Shown: in pieces, positions 7,644 through 16,710 of the stretch
Numbering within the stretch: position 1 is the stretch's first letter
Layout of the letters: every line of letters starts with the position of its first letter
NCBI RefSeq assembly: GCF_001269655.1
Contig: NZ_LHVE01000007.1
Location: 186,001 to 250,000, forward strand
Length of the DNA: 64,000 bases
Reading direction: 5' to 3'
Origin: Pseudomonas thivervalensis
GTDB lineage: Bacteria; Pseudomonadota; Gammaproteobacteria; Pseudomonadales; Pseudomonadaceae
The notes under the pieces: model-generated
What the model was told of the DNA's origin: nothing
Database searches by the model: none
Seen by the model: the letters and a program-made list of their open reading frames with translations, nothing else
Position numbers and translations under genes: made by a program

Positions 7644-8852
7644 ATGACCCAAGCCGCCCAGATGTCTCCTGTCCCCGAACCGGGACACCTGCCGTCCGCC
7701 GAACAGGCGAGCCGGCTTGGACTTGAGCAGGCATTTTCGCTGTTCAACCAGATGTCCAGCCAACTGACCGATTCCTACAGCCTGCTCGAAGCCCGGGTCA
7801 CCGAACTCAAGGGTGAACTCGCCGTGGTCAGTGCCCAGCGCATGCAGGAGTTGGCGGAAAAGGAACGCCTGGCCAATCGGCTGCAAAACCTTCTCGACCT
7901 CTTGCCTGGCGGCGTCATCGTCATCGACGCCCACGGTTTCGTGCGCGAAGCCAACCCGGCGGCCTGCGAATTGCTCGGCCTGCCGTTGGAAGGCGAGTTG
8001 TGGCGGCATGTTATCGCCCGCTGCTTTGCACCTCGTGAAGACGACGGCCATGAAGTGTCCCTCAAGGACGGTCGGCGCCTGTCCATCTCGACGCGCTCGC
8101 TGGACGCCGAGCCAGGGCAACTGGTGTTGCTCAATGACTTGACTGAAACCCGTCACCTGCAAGACCAGTTGGCGCGCCATGAGCGCCTGTCTTCCCTGGG
8201 GCGAATGGTGGCCTCGCTGGCCCATCAGATTCGTACGCCGCTTTCCGCCGCGCTGCTTTACGCCAGTCATCTGACTGAGCAGCAATTGCCAGTGGAAACC
8301 CAGCAACGCTTTGCCGGACGTTTGAAAGAGCGCCTGCATGAGCTGGAACACCAAGTGCGCGACATGTTGGTGTTCGCCCGCGGCGAGCTGCCGTTGACCG
8401 ACCGTGTCAGCCCCAAGGCCTTGCTCCAATCGCTGCAGGCCGCAGCGTTGACCCATGTGCAGGAATTGCCGATCCGCTGGCAGTGCGATAGCCATGTCGG
8501 TGAAGTGTTGTGCAACCGCGACACCTTGGTGGGCGCGGTGTTGAACCTCATTGAAAACGCGATCCAGGCCAGCGGCGGCGACGTCCGGCTGAAAGTGCAC
8601 TTATATACACGCAATAACACCTTGCGCCTGTCGGTCAGCGACAACGGCAGCGGCATCGAACCGGCGGTGCTGGCGCGCCTGGGCGAGCCATTCTTTACCA
8701 CCAAGACCACCGGCACCGGCCTGGGCCTGACTGTGGTCAAGGCCGTGGCCCGCGCCCATCAGGGAGAATTGCACCTGCGCTCGCGGCTGGGCCGTGGCAC
8801 CTGTGCGACGGTGATCCTGCCGCTGTTTTCCAACGCGCCAGGGGTGGAGTGA
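7644..8852 (+). CDS. fleS: Sensor histidine kinase FleS
   Basis: FleS is the soluble kinase of the two-component pair that switches on class III flagellar genes. At 402 residues it lacks transmembrane segments. It has an N-terminal coiled region, a PAS domain (about 85-170, DLLPGGVIVIDAHG), a dimerisation H box SLAHQIRTPLSAAL with His194, and an HATPase domain with NLIENAIQA, DNGSGI and GTGLGL. The ATG follows GAGAG. It overlaps the GTG-like codon before fleR, so the two are translationally close. Confidence 0.97.
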   Translation: MTQAAQMSPVPEPGHLPSAEQASRLGLEQAFSLFNQMSSQLTDSYSLLEARVTELKGELAVVSAQRMQELAEKERLANRLQNLLDLLPGGVIVIDAHGFVREANPAACELLGLPLEGELWRHVIARCFAPREDDGHEVSLKDGRRLSISTRSLDAEPGQLVLLNDLTETRHLQDQLARHERLSSLGRMVASLAHQIRTPLSAALLYASHLTEQQLPVETQQRFAGRLKERLHELEHQVRDMLVFARGELPLTDRVSPKALLQSLQAAALTHVQELPIRWQCDSHVGEVLCNRDTLVGAVLNLIENAIQASGGDVRLKVHLYTRNNTLRLSVSDNGSGIEPAVLARLGEPFFTTKTTGTGLGLTVVKAVARAHQGELHLRSRLGRGTCATVILPLFSNAPGVE

Positions 8853-8857
8853 ACGCA

Positions 8858-10252
8858 ATGGCGATCAAGGTGTTGCTGGTTGAGGATGACCGGGCCCTGC
8901 GCGAAGCACTGGCCGATACGCTGGTGCTGGCCGGGCACGATTACGCTGCCGTCGGTTCGGCGGAAGAAGCACTGCTGGCGGTGGGTCGGGAGGCGTTCAG
9001 CCTGGTGGTCAGTGACGTCAACATGCCGGGCATGGACGGCCATCAATTGCTCGGCCTGTTGCGCGCCCGTCAGCCGCAACTGCCGGTCCTGCTGATGACC
9101 GCTCACGGTGCCGTCGAGCGAGCGGTGGACGCCATGCGCCAGGGCGCTGCGGATTACCTGGTCAAGCCGTTCGAGCCAAAAGCACTGCTGGACCTGGTCG
9201 CGCGCCATGCCTTGGGCAGTCTCGCGGTGGAGGGCGAAGGCCCGGTGGCCATCGAGCCGGCCAGTGCGCAACTGCTGGAGTTGGCTGCACGGGTCGCGCG
9301 CAGTGACTCAACCGTGTTGATTTCCGGCGAGTCCGGTACGGGCAAGGAAGTGCTGGCGCGCTACATCCATCAACAATCCCGGCGCGCCGGGGAACCGTTC
9401 ATTGCCATCAATTGCGCGGCGATCCCCGACAACATGCTCGAGGCGACGCTGTTCGGCCACGAAAAGGGGTCGTTCACCGGTGCCATTGCGGCCCAGGCTG
9501 GCAAGTTCGAGCAAGCTGACGGCGGGACGATCCTGCTCGATGAGATTTCCGAAATGCCGTTGGGCCTGCAGGCCAAGCTGTTGCGGGTATTGCAGGAGCG
9601 TGAAGTGGAGCGGGTCGGGGCGCGCAAGCCCATCAGCCTGGACATCCGCGTGGTGGCGACCACCAACCGCGACCTGGCCGGCGAAGTGGCGGCGGGGCGT
9701 TTCCGTGAAGACCTCTATTACCGTCTGTCGGTGTTTCCGTTGGCCTGGCGTCCGTTGCGCGAGCGCACCGCCGATATCCTGCCGCTGGCCGAGCGCCTGC
9801 TGAACAAGCACGTCAATAAAATGAAGCACGCGTCGGCGCGCCTGTCCGCCGAAGCCCAGGCTTGCCTGATCGCTTACCCCTGGCCCGGTAATGTCCGGGA
9901 GTTGGATAACGCCATCCAGCGGGCCTTGATCCTGCAGCAGGGCGGCTTGATCCAGCCGGAGGATTTCTGCCTGGCCGGCCCGGTAGCCTGTGCGCCATTG
10001 CCCGCATTGGCACCGGCACCGACAGCAACCTTCGCGCCCCCGGTGGATGTCGAGGGCGATTCGGTCGGTGCCTTGGGCGACGATCTGCGGCGTCGCGAGT
10101 TCCAGATGATCATCGACACCCTGCGCGCCGAACGCGGTCGTCGCAAGGAAGCGGCCGAACGCCTGGGGATCAGCCCGCGCACCCTGCGCTACAAGCTGGC
10201 GCAAATGCGCGACGCCGGCATGGACGTCGAGGCTTATCTGTTCGCCAGTTGA
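8858..10252 (+). CDS. fleR: Response regulator FleR (NtrC family)
   Basis: FleR is the phosphorylated sigma-54 activator for class III flagellar genes. It has a receiver domain (1-115, phospho-acceptor Asp53 in VSDVNMPGMDG), an AAA+ domain with GESGTGKE, and a C-terminal Fis-type helix-turn-helix. The loop that contacts sigma-54 reads GSFTGA rather than GAFTGA, a known natural variant. I chose ATG 8858 (MAIKVLLVEDD) because GGAG at 8845-8848 is well placed for it. GTG 8849, overlapping the fleS stop, would add three residues. Confidence 0.97.
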   Translation: MAIKVLLVEDDRALREALADTLVLAGHDYAAVGSAEEALLAVGREAFSLVVSDVNMPGMDGHQLLGLLRARQPQLPVLLMTAHGAVERAVDAMRQGAADYLVKPFEPKALLDLVARHALGSLAVEGEGPVAIEPASAQLLELAARVARSDSTVLISGESGTGKEVLARYIHQQSRRAGEPFIAINCAAIPDNMLEATLFGHEKGSFTGAIAAQAGKFEQADGGTILLDEISEMPLGLQAKLLRVLQEREVERVGARKPISLDIRVVATTNRDLAGEVAAGRFREDLYYRLSVFPLAWRPLRERTADILPLAERLLNKHVNKMKHASARLSAEAQACLIAYPWPGNVRELDNAIQRALILQQGGLIQPEDFCLAGPVACAPLPALAPAPTATFAPPVDVEGDSVGALGDDLRRREFQMIIDTLRAERGRRKEAAERLGISPRTLRYKLAQMRDAGMDVEAYLFAS

Positions 10253-10283
10253 ATCATTGATCCAAGGAATTGCACTGCTAAAA

Positions 10284-10377
10284 CCTGTGGGAGCGAGCCT
10301 GCTCGCGAAGGCGATGATTCAGACGATGTAGATGTTGACTGACAGACCGCTATCGCGAGCAGGCTCGCTCCCACAGG
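10284..10377. repeat. REPIN (paired inverted REP), copy 1
   Basis: Two REP arms (CCTGTGGGAGCGAGCCTGCT and its reverse complement) face each other across about 45 bases. It lies 31 bases after the fleR stop and 47 bases before the fliE sigma-54 promoter. The arms are near-identical to the copies near 20.3, 25.9, 40.6 and 63.4 kb. Confidence 0.9.
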
Positions 10378-10424
10378 AGTTTGGATGAGCTCGCGTGCGC
10401 ATTTGTTTTTTATCGCCATGGAGC

Positions 10425-10440
10425 TGGCACCCTTGTTGCT
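10425..10440 (+). promoter_or_regulatory. Sigma-54 promoter of fliE
   Basis: TGGCAC, 5 bases, TTGCT: a textbook -24/-12 element 61 bases before fliE. It drives fliEFGHIJ, a known RpoN/FleQ target in pseudomonads. Confidence 0.88.
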
Positions 10441-10501
10441 AATACCTGAGTACCCGCTGAGTAAGTGTCAAAAAAATGCGGGCCGCCAGAGAGAATAGAC
10501 C

Positions 10502-10828
10502 ATGAGCCAAGGTATTGAATTTAATCGGTTGATGTTGGACATGCGGGCCATGCAAATGGACGCCATGGCCCAGCCTAAATCGGTCGCGGTCCCCCAGGTG
10601 GGTGGCAGCAGCTTTTCCGACATGCTCGGTCAGGCCGTCAATAAAGTGAACGATACCCAGCAGGCGTCGAACCAGTTGGCCAGTGCTTTCGAGATTGGCA
10701 AAAGTGGCGTCGACCTGACGGACGTAATGATCTCCTCGCAGAAAGCCAGTGTCTCGTTTCAGGCGCTGACCCAGGTTCGCAACAAACTGGTTCAAGCCTA
10801 CCAAGACATCATGCAGATGCCGGTTTAA
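10502..10828 (+). CDS. fliE: Flagellar hook-basal body complex protein FliE
   Basis: FliE links the MS ring to the proximal rod and is an early export substrate. The 108-residue protein has the typical N-terminal helix and the conserved C-terminal segment ([20 protein letters not shown], then [19 protein letters not shown]). It is the first gene after the sigma-54 promoter and is followed by fliF after 15 bases, with the fliF ribosome site overlapping the fliE stop. Confidence 0.97.
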   Translation: MSQGIEFNRLMLDMRAMQMDAMAQPKSVAVPQVGGSSFSDMLGQAVNKVNDTQQASNQLASAFEIGKSGVDLTDVMISSQKASVSFQALTQVRNKLVQAYQDIMQMPV

Positions 10829-10843
10829 GGAAATTATTGAGTC

Positions 10844-12628
10844 ATGGCAGAAGCAGCCGTTGATAACGTTCCAGCCAAGGCCACTCCGGTAGACGGCAAA
10901 CCGCCGTTGTTCGGCCTGTCCTTCCTGGAAAATCTCTCCGAGATGACCATGTTGCGTCAGGTCGGCCTGTTGGTCGGCCTGGCTGCCAGCGTGGCGATTG
11001 GTTTCGCCGTGGTGTTGTGGTCCCAGCAGCCAGACTACCGTCCGCTGTACGGCAGCCTGGAGGGCATGGATGCCAAGCAAGTCATGGAGACCCTGGCTTC
11101 TGCCGACATTCCCTATACCGTCGAACCCAATTCCGGTGCCTTGCTGGTCAAGGCCGACGACGTCGCGCGTGCGCGCCTCAAGCTCGCCGCCGCTGGCGTG
11201 ACGCCGACCGATGGCAACATCGGTTTCGAGATCCTCGACAAGGACCAGGGCCTGGGCACCAGCCAATTCATGGAAGCGACCCGTTATCGTCGCGGCCTGG
11301 AAGGTGAGCTGGCGCGGACCATTTCCAGCCTGAACAACGTCAAGGGCGCCCGCGTGCACCTGGCGATTCCGAAAAGCTCGGTGTTCGTGCGCGATGAGCG
11401 CAAGCCCAGTGCTTCGGTATTGGTCGAACTCTACTCGGGTCGCTCCCTGGAGCCAGGCCAGGTCTTGGCCATCGTCAATCTGGTGGCGACCAGCGTACCT
11501 GAGCTGAGCAAGTCGCAGATCACCGTGGTCGACCAGAAAGGCAACCTGCTGTCCGATCAGGCGGAAAACTCCGAACTGACCATGGCCGGCAAGCAATTCG
11601 ATTACAGCCGTCGCATGGAAGGCATGCTGACCCAGCGGGTGCACAACATCCTGCAACCGATCCTGGGTAACGATCGCTATAAAGCCGAAGTGTCGGCCGA
11701 CGTCGACTTCAGTGCCGTCGAGTCCACCTCCGAGCAGTTCAACCCGGATCAACCAGCGTTGCGCAGCGAGCAATCGGTAAGTGAGCAGCGTACCGCCAGC
11801 AATGGCCCGCAAGGCGTGCCGGGTGCCCTGAGCAACCAGCCGCCGTCGCCAGCCAGCGCACCGCAAACCACCGGGGGCGCCACGGCGGCCGCCGGCATGG
11901 TGCAGCCAGGCCAGCCGCTGATCGACGCCAATGGCCAGCAGATCATGGACCCGGCCACCGGCCAGCCGATGCTCGCGCCGTACCCGGCCGACAAGCGTCA
12001 GCAATCCACCAAGAACTTCGAGCTCGACCGTTCCATCAGTCACACCAAGCAGCAGCAGGGCCGTTTGAATCGGCTGTCGGTTGCCGTGGTAGTGGACGAC
12101 CAGGTCAAGGTCAACCCGGCCAACGGCGAAACCAGCCGTGCGCCCTGGAGTGCCGACGAATTGGCGCGCTTCACTCGCCTGGTGCAGGACGCCGTCGGTT
12201 TCGACGCCAGCCGCGGCGACAGCGTCAGCGTGATCAACGTGCCGTTCTCTTCGGAGCGTGGCGAGGTGATCGCCGATATTCCGTTTTATTCGCAACCCTG
12301 GTTCTGGGATGTGGTCAAGCAAGTACTGGGTGTGCTGTTTATCCTGGTGCTGGTGTTTGGCGTGCTGCGTCCGGTGCTCAACAACATCACCGGTGGCGGC
12401 AAGAACAAGCAGTTGGCAGGTTTGGGTGATGTCGAGCTGGGAGGCATGGGCGGCCTGGATGGCGAATTGGCCAATGATCGCGTCAGCCTCGGCGGGCCGC
12501 AGAGCATTCTGCTGCCAAGCCCGAGCGAAGGCTATGACGCTCAGTTGAACGCCATCAAGAGTCTGGTGGCAGAAGACCCGGGTCGTGTGGCCCAGGTCGT
12601 GAAAGAGTGGATTAACGCAGATGAGTGA
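10844..12628 (+). CDS. fliF: Flagellar MS-ring protein FliF
   Basis: FliF (594 residues) forms the membrane ring that is the base for flagellar assembly. There is one transmembrane segment near residues 44-65 (LVGLAASVAIGFAVVLW) and a second near 483-508 (VVKQVLGVLFILVLVFGVL). The large periplasmic ring-building domain lies between them. A Pro/Gln/Gly-rich linker at about 310-385 is variable. The cytoplasmic tail, which binds FliG, ends in EDPGRVAQVVKEWINADE. AAGGA at 10827-10831 precedes the ATG. It overlaps fliG by 8 bases. Confidence 0.98.
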   Translation: MAEAAVDNVPAKATPVDGKPPLFGLSFLENLSEMTMLRQVGLLVGLAASVAIGFAVVLWSQQPDYRPLYGSLEGMDAKQVMETLASADIPYTVEPNSGALLVKADDVARARLKLAAAGVTPTDGNIGFEILDKDQGLGTSQFMEATRYRRGLEGELARTISSLNNVKGARVHLAIPKSSVFVRDERKPSASVLVELYSGRSLEPGQVLAIVNLVATSVPELSKSQITVVDQKGNLLSDQAENSELTMAGKQFDYSRRMEGMLTQRVHNILQPILGNDRYKAEVSADVDFSAVESTSEQFNPDQPALRSEQSVSEQRTASNGPQGVPGALSNQPPSPASAPQTTGGATAAAGMVQPGQPLIDANGQQIMDPATGQPMLAPYPADKRQQSTKNFELDRSISHTKQQQGRLNRLSVAVVVDDQVKVNPANGETSRAPWSADELARFTRLVQDAVGFDASRGDSVSVINVPFSSERGEVIADIPFYSQPWFWDVVKQVLGVLFILVLVFGVLRPVLNNITGGGKNKQLAGLGDVELGGMGGLDGELANDRVSLGGPQSILLPSPSEGYDAQLNAIKSLVAEDPGRVAQVVKEWINADE

Positions 12629-13640
12629 TAATCGAGCCGCTGTTGCCAAATTGTCCCGGGTCGACAAAGCCGCGATCCTGCTGCTGTCCCTGGGTTCGAC
12701 CGACGCTGCCCAAGTGCTGCGCCACATGGGACCCAAGGAGGTCCAGCGCGTCGGCGTGGCCATGGCGCAGATGGGCAACGTGCACCGTGAGCAGGTCGAG
12801 CAGGTGATGAGCGAGTTCGTCGACATCGTCGGCGATCAGACTAGCCTGGGCGTCGGTTCCGACGACTACGTGCGCAAGATGCTCACCCAGGCCCTGGGCG
12901 AGGACAAGGCCAACGGTCTCATCGATCGGATCCTGCTGGGCGGCAATACCAGCGGCCTGGACAGCCTCAAGTGGATGGAGCCACGGGCCGTTGCCGACGT
13001 GATCCGTTACGAGCACCCGCAGATCCAGGCGATCGTGGTGGCTTACCTCGACCCGGACCAGGCCGGTGAAGTGCTGGGCAACTTCGACCACAAGGTGCGC
13101 CTGGACATCATCCTGCGGGTGTCGTCGCTCAACACCGTGCAGCCGGCCGCCCTGAAAGAATTGAACCAGATTCTCGAGAAGCAATTCTCGGGCAATTCCA
13201 ATGCCTCGCGCACCACCCTGGGTGGCATCAAGCGCGCGGCGGACATCATGAACTTCCTCGACAGTTCGATCGAAGGTCAGTTGATGGACTCGATCCGCGA
13301 ATTCGACGAAGACCTGTCCGGTCAGATCGAAGACCTCATGTTCGTGTTCAACAACCTGTCCGATGTCGACGACCGTGGCATCCAGGCCCTGTTGCGCGAA
13401 GTGTCGTCCGACGTGCTGGTACTGGCCCTCAAGGGCTCGGACGAAGGCGTCAAGGAAAAGATCTTCAAGAACATGTCCAAACGGGCGGCCGAACTGTTGC
13501 GCGACGACCTCGAGGCCAAGGGCCCGGTGCGCGTCAGCGACGTGGAAACCGCACAGAAGGAAATCCTCACCATCGCCCGCCGCATGGCCGAAGCCGGGGA
13601 GATCGTTCTCGGTGGCAAGGGCGGCGAAGAGATGATCTAA
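12621..13640 (+). CDS. fliG: Flagellar motor switch protein FliG
   Basis: FliG (339 residues) couples the stator to the rotor and sets rotation direction. All three parts are visible: the N-terminal FliF-binding domain (KAAILLLSLGSTDAAQVLRH), a middle domain with the EHPQ motif (YEHPQIQAIVVAYL), and the C-terminal torque helix with the charged run DLEAKGPVRVSDVETAQKEI. The start overlaps fliF, indicating coupled translation. Confidence 0.98.
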   Translation: MSDNRAAVAKLSRVDKAAILLLSLGSTDAAQVLRHMGPKEVQRVGVAMAQMGNVHREQVEQVMSEFVDIVGDQTSLGVGSDDYVRKMLTQALGEDKANGLIDRILLGGNTSGLDSLKWMEPRAVADVIRYEHPQIQAIVVAYLDPDQAGEVLGNFDHKVRLDIILRVSSLNTVQPAALKELNQILEKQFSGNSNASRTTLGGIKRAADIMNFLDSSIEGQLMDSIREFDEDLSGQIEDLMFVFNNLSDVDDRGIQALLREVSSDVLVLALKGSDEGVKEKIFKNMSKRAAELLRDDLEAKGPVRVSDVETAQKEILTIARRMAEAGEIVLGGKGGEEMI

Positions 13641-13647
13641 GGTCGTT

Positions 13648-14493
13648 ATGTCTGCCAAGAGTGATGAAGCACCCAGCGACCTGATCCGCGCCCGGGACGT
13701 CGGTGGTTTCGACGTCTGGTCGCTGCCCAGCTTCGACCCCCACGTGCCGGAGCCGGAGCCGGAGCCGGTGGAAGAACTGCCGGAGATGGAGGAGGTGCCG
13801 CTGGAAGAAGTCCAGCCACTGACCCTCGAGGAAGTCGAGAGCATTCGCCAGGAGGCCTATAACGAAGGCTTCGCCGTGGGTGAAAAGGAAGGCTTCCACA
13901 GCACCACGCTCAAGGTCCGCCAGGAAGCCGACGTGGCGCTGACGGCCAAGCTCCGTGCGTTGGAATCGCTGATGCTCAACCTGTTCGACCCCATTGCCGA
14001 GCAGGACACCCAGATCGAGAAATCCCTGGTGGGTTTGGTGCAACACATCGCCAAGCAAGTGATCCAGCGCGAACTGGCGATCGACTCGACCCAGATCGAG
14101 CAGGTCATGCGCGAAGCGCTCAAGTTGTTGCCGTTGGGCGTGGGCAATGTGCGGCTGTACATCAATCCCCAGGACTTCGAACTGGTCAAGGCCCTGCGCG
14201 AGCGTCATGAAGAAACCTGGCGTATCGTCGAGGACGCGACGCTGCTGCCGGGCGGTTGCCGGGTGGAAACCGAACACAGCCGCATCGACGCCACCGTCGA
14301 GACCCGCATCAGCCAGATCATGGCCAAGTTGTTCGACCAATTGCACGAGCAGGCCTTGCACCCGGCCGCGGCCGACCTGAGCCTCGAGTTGCCGGACGAA
14401 CCTCTGATCGGTGCCGATGCGGCGCCAGCCGATGCTGGGTTGGACGTGCCTGAATTGGACGCTTCTGCACTGGACAGCCGCGATGCGCCTTGA
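13648..14493 (+). CDS. fliH: Flagellar assembly protein FliH
   Basis: FliH (281 residues) holds the FliI ATPase and tethers it to the C ring. The N-terminal third is acidic and proline-rich ([20 protein letters not shown]). The C-terminal part has the FliH/YscL-type helices and a V/F-ATPase-like peripheral-stalk fold ([20 protein letters not shown]). The extreme C-terminus is low-complexity and acidic. It overlaps the fliI start by 11 bases. Confidence 0.95.
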   Translation: MSAKSDEAPSDLIRARDVGGFDVWSLPSFDPHVPEPEPEPVEELPEMEEVPLEEVQPLTLEEVESIRQEAYNEGFAVGEKEGFHSTTLKVRQEADVALTAKLRALESLMLNLFDPIAEQDTQIEKSLVGLVQHIAKQVIQRELAIDSTQIEQVMREALKLLPLGVGNVRLYINPQDFELVKALRERHEETWRIVEDATLLPGGCRVETEHSRIDATVETRISQIMAKLFDQLHEQALHPAAADLSLELPDEPLIGADAAPADAGLDVPELDASALDSRDAP

Positions 14494-15841
14494 GCGAACC
14501 AGCTTCAGCAAGCGCCTGGGCAGTTACGCCGAGGCCAGTGAGCTGGCCGGCCAACCGATTCTGGAAGGGCGCCTGCTGCGCATGGTCGGCCTGACCCTCG
14601 AAGCCGAGGGCCTGCGTGCCGCCATGGGCAGTCGCTGCATGGTAATCAACGACGACAGCTACCACCCGGTGCAGGTCGAAGCCGAAGTCATGGGCTTCTC
14701 TGGTAGCAAGGTCTTCTTGATGCCGGTGGGCAGTGTCGCGGGCATCGCCCCCGGCGCACGCGTGGTGCCCCTGGCCGACAACGGTCGCCTGCCCATGGGC
14801 ATGAGCATGCTCGGGCGGGTGCTGGACGGGGCCGGACGGGCCTTGGACGGCAAGGGCGGCATGAAGGCCGAAGACTGGGTGCCGATGGACGGCCCGACGA
14901 TCAACCCCCTCAAGCGTGACCCCATCAGCGTGCCGCTGGACGTGGGCATCCGTTGCATCAACGGTTTGTTGACGGTCGGTCGCGGCCAGCGCCTGGGCCT
15001 GTTTGCAGGTACCGGCGTGGGTAAGAGTGTGCTGCTGGGCATGATGACCCGCTTCACCGAAGCCGACATCATCGTGGTGGGGCTGATTGGCGAGCGGGGC
15101 CGTGAGGTCAAGGAATTCATCGAGCACATCCTCGGCGAGGAAGGGCTCAAGCGTTCGGTCGTGGTGGCGTCGCCAGCGGACGATGCGCCGCTGATGCGTT
15201 TGCGGGCGGCCATGTATTGCACGCGTATTGCCGAGTATTTTCGCGACAAGGGCAAGAACGTCCTGTTGCTGATGGATTCGCTGACCCGTTTCGCCCAGGC
15301 CCAGCGGGAGATCGCCCTGGCTATCGGCGAGCCGCCGGCCACCAAGGGTTATCCGCCTTCGGTCTTCGCCAAGCTGCCGAAACTGGTCGAACGCGCCGGC
15401 AATGCGGAAAAGGGCGGGGGTTCGATCACCGCGTTCTATACCGTGCTGTCCGAAGGCGATGACCAGCAAGACCCCATCGCCGACTCGGCCCGGGGCGTAC
15501 TCGATGGCCACATCGTGCTGTCCAGGCGCCTGGCTGAAGAAGGGCACTACCCGGCTATCGACATCGAGGCGTCCATCAGCCGGGTCATGCCGTCAGTGAT
15601 CAGCGCCGAGCACATGAAGCGGGCCCAGCAGTTCAAGCAATACTGGTCGCGCTACCAGCAGAGCCGCGACCTGATCAGCGTCGGCGCCTATGTGCCCGGC
15701 GGCGACCGCGAGACCGACACTGCCATCAGTCTTTACCCATCCATGGCCGTCTACCTGCGCCAGAGCTTGAACGACAACATCGGCATGGGCGCCAGCGAAG
15801 CGCACTTGCAGACTATTTTCGCTCCGGTCTCAGGCACGTAA
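14483..15841 (+). CDS. fliI: Flagellum-specific ATPase FliI
   Basis: FliI is the hexameric ATPase that helps unfold and deliver export substrates. It is 452 residues from the ATG at 14483 ([18 protein letters not shown]), which lies inside the end of fliH. The frame is open further upstream, but that extension does not resemble FliI. Walker A is [11 protein letters not shown], Walker [19 protein letters not shown], and the type III ATPase signature [16 protein letters not shown] is present. Confidence 0.98.
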   Translation: MRLERTSFSKRLGSYAEASELAGQPILEGRLLRMVGLTLEAEGLRAAMGSRCMVINDDSYHPVQVEAEVMGFSGSKVFLMPVGSVAGIAPGARVVPLADNGRLPMGMSMLGRVLDGAGRALDGKGGMKAEDWVPMDGPTINPLKRDPISVPLDVGIRCINGLLTVGRGQRLGLFAGTGVGKSVLLGMMTRFTEADIIVVGLIGERGREVKEFIEHILGEEGLKRSVVVASPADDAPLMRLRAAMYCTRIAEYFRDKGKNVLLLMDSLTRFAQAQREIALAIGEPPATKGYPPSVFAKLPKLVERAGNAEKGGGSITAFYTVLSEGDDQQDPIADSARGVLDGHIVLSRRLAEEGHYPAIDIEASISRVMPSVISAEHMKRAQQFKQYWSRYQQSRDLISVGAYVPGGDRETDTAISLYPSMAVYLRQSLNDNIGMGASEAHLQTIFAPVSGT

Positions 15842-15847
15842 CCGGCC

Positions 15848-16297
15848 ATGGCCACGAGTCGTGCGGCGCGCCTGGCCCCCGTGGTGGACATGGCGGAGAA
15901 GGCCGAGAAGACCGCTGTCCAGCGACTGGCGTATTTCCAGGGGCAAGTGGCCGTTGCCGAGAGCAAGCTGGCAGACCTTGAAAACTTTCGACTCGAATAT
16001 CAGGAACAGTGGATTGCCCGTGGCAGCCACGGCGTCTCCGGGCAATGGCTGCTGGGTTACCAGGGGTTCCTGGCGCAGTTGGGCACCGCCATCGACCAGC
16101 AGCGCCAAAGCCTGGTCTGGCACCAGAACAATCTGGAGAAGGCCCGCCAGAGCTGGCAAGAGGCGTTTGCCCGGGTCGAAGGGCTGCGCAAACTGGTACA
16201 GCGCTATATCGATGAGGCGCGGCAACTGGAAGACAGACGCGAACAGAAACTGCTCGATGAATTGTCCCAGCGCCTGCCGCGGCAGAATCCCTACTGA
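15848..16297 (+). CDS. fliJ: Flagellar export protein FliJ
   Basis: FliJ is a 149-residue coiled-coil protein that acts as the central stalk of the FliI ring and escorts export chaperones. Nearly the whole chain is predicted helix with regular charged heptads (WHQNNLEKARQSWQEAFARV). It lies 6 bases after fliI and ends the core fliEFGHIJ set. Confidence 0.95.
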   Translation: MATSRAARLAPVVDMAEKAEKTAVQRLAYFQGQVAVAESKLADLENFRLEYQEQWIARGSHGVSGQWLLGYQGFLAQLGTAIDQQRQSLVWHQNNLEKARQSWQEAFARVEGLRKLVQRYIDEARQLEDRREQKLLDELSQRLPRQNPY

Positions 16298-16399
16298 TAG
16301 GGAACCAGGATTTTGTCGGATGATCGAGGCAAAACCTTGCTCAGATCTTTACCTGATGCTACACCTTGTACACGTATGTCCATGACAGGGAAGCTGAAC

Positions 16400-16705
16400 A
16401 TGTCAGTCGTTACAGAAGTATCCCAAGATGGGAAGAAGTTGACGATTTCGATCGAAGGTCGATTCGATTTCGGACGGCACCAGGAGTTTCGCGAGTCTTA
16501 CGAGAGGCTCAATAGCAAGCCCGAGTCTATTGTGGTGGATTTGAAGAAGGCCACCTATCTCGACAGTTCCGCCTTGGGCATGCTCTTGCTGTTACGTGAT
16601 CATGCCGGTGGCGACGACTCGGACATCCGGGTCGTCAACAGCAGCAGCGACGTCAAGAAAATCCTTGCGATCTCCAACTTCGACAAGCTGTTCGACATCA
16701 GTTGA
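16400..16705 (+). CDS. hsbA: Anti-sigma-factor antagonist HsbA (STAS domain)
   Basis: This 101-residue single STAS protein belongs to the HptB-HsbR-HsbA switch between motility and biofilm. The phosphorylatable serine sits at position 56 in TYLDSSALGML, as in P. aeruginosa HsbA, whose partners are FlgM and a diguanylate cyclase. I chose the ATG at 16400 (MSVVTEV) with AGGGA at 16386-16390. The frame extends upstream but that part is not domain-like. The gene sits between fliJ and hsbR, inside the flagellar locus. Confidence 0.9.
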   Translation: MSVVTEVSQDGKKLTISIEGRFDFGRHQEFRESYERLNSKPESIVVDLKKATYLDSSALGMLLLLRDHAGGDDSDIRVVNSSSDVKKILAISNFDKLFDIS

Positions 16706-16710
16706 TCGCC

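Noticed and set aside
10439..12826. 795-codon frame antisense to fliE-fliF-fliG
   Set aside because: It runs across three genuine genes and their start sites, with His/Gln/Arg-rich translation typical of GC-rich antisense frames.
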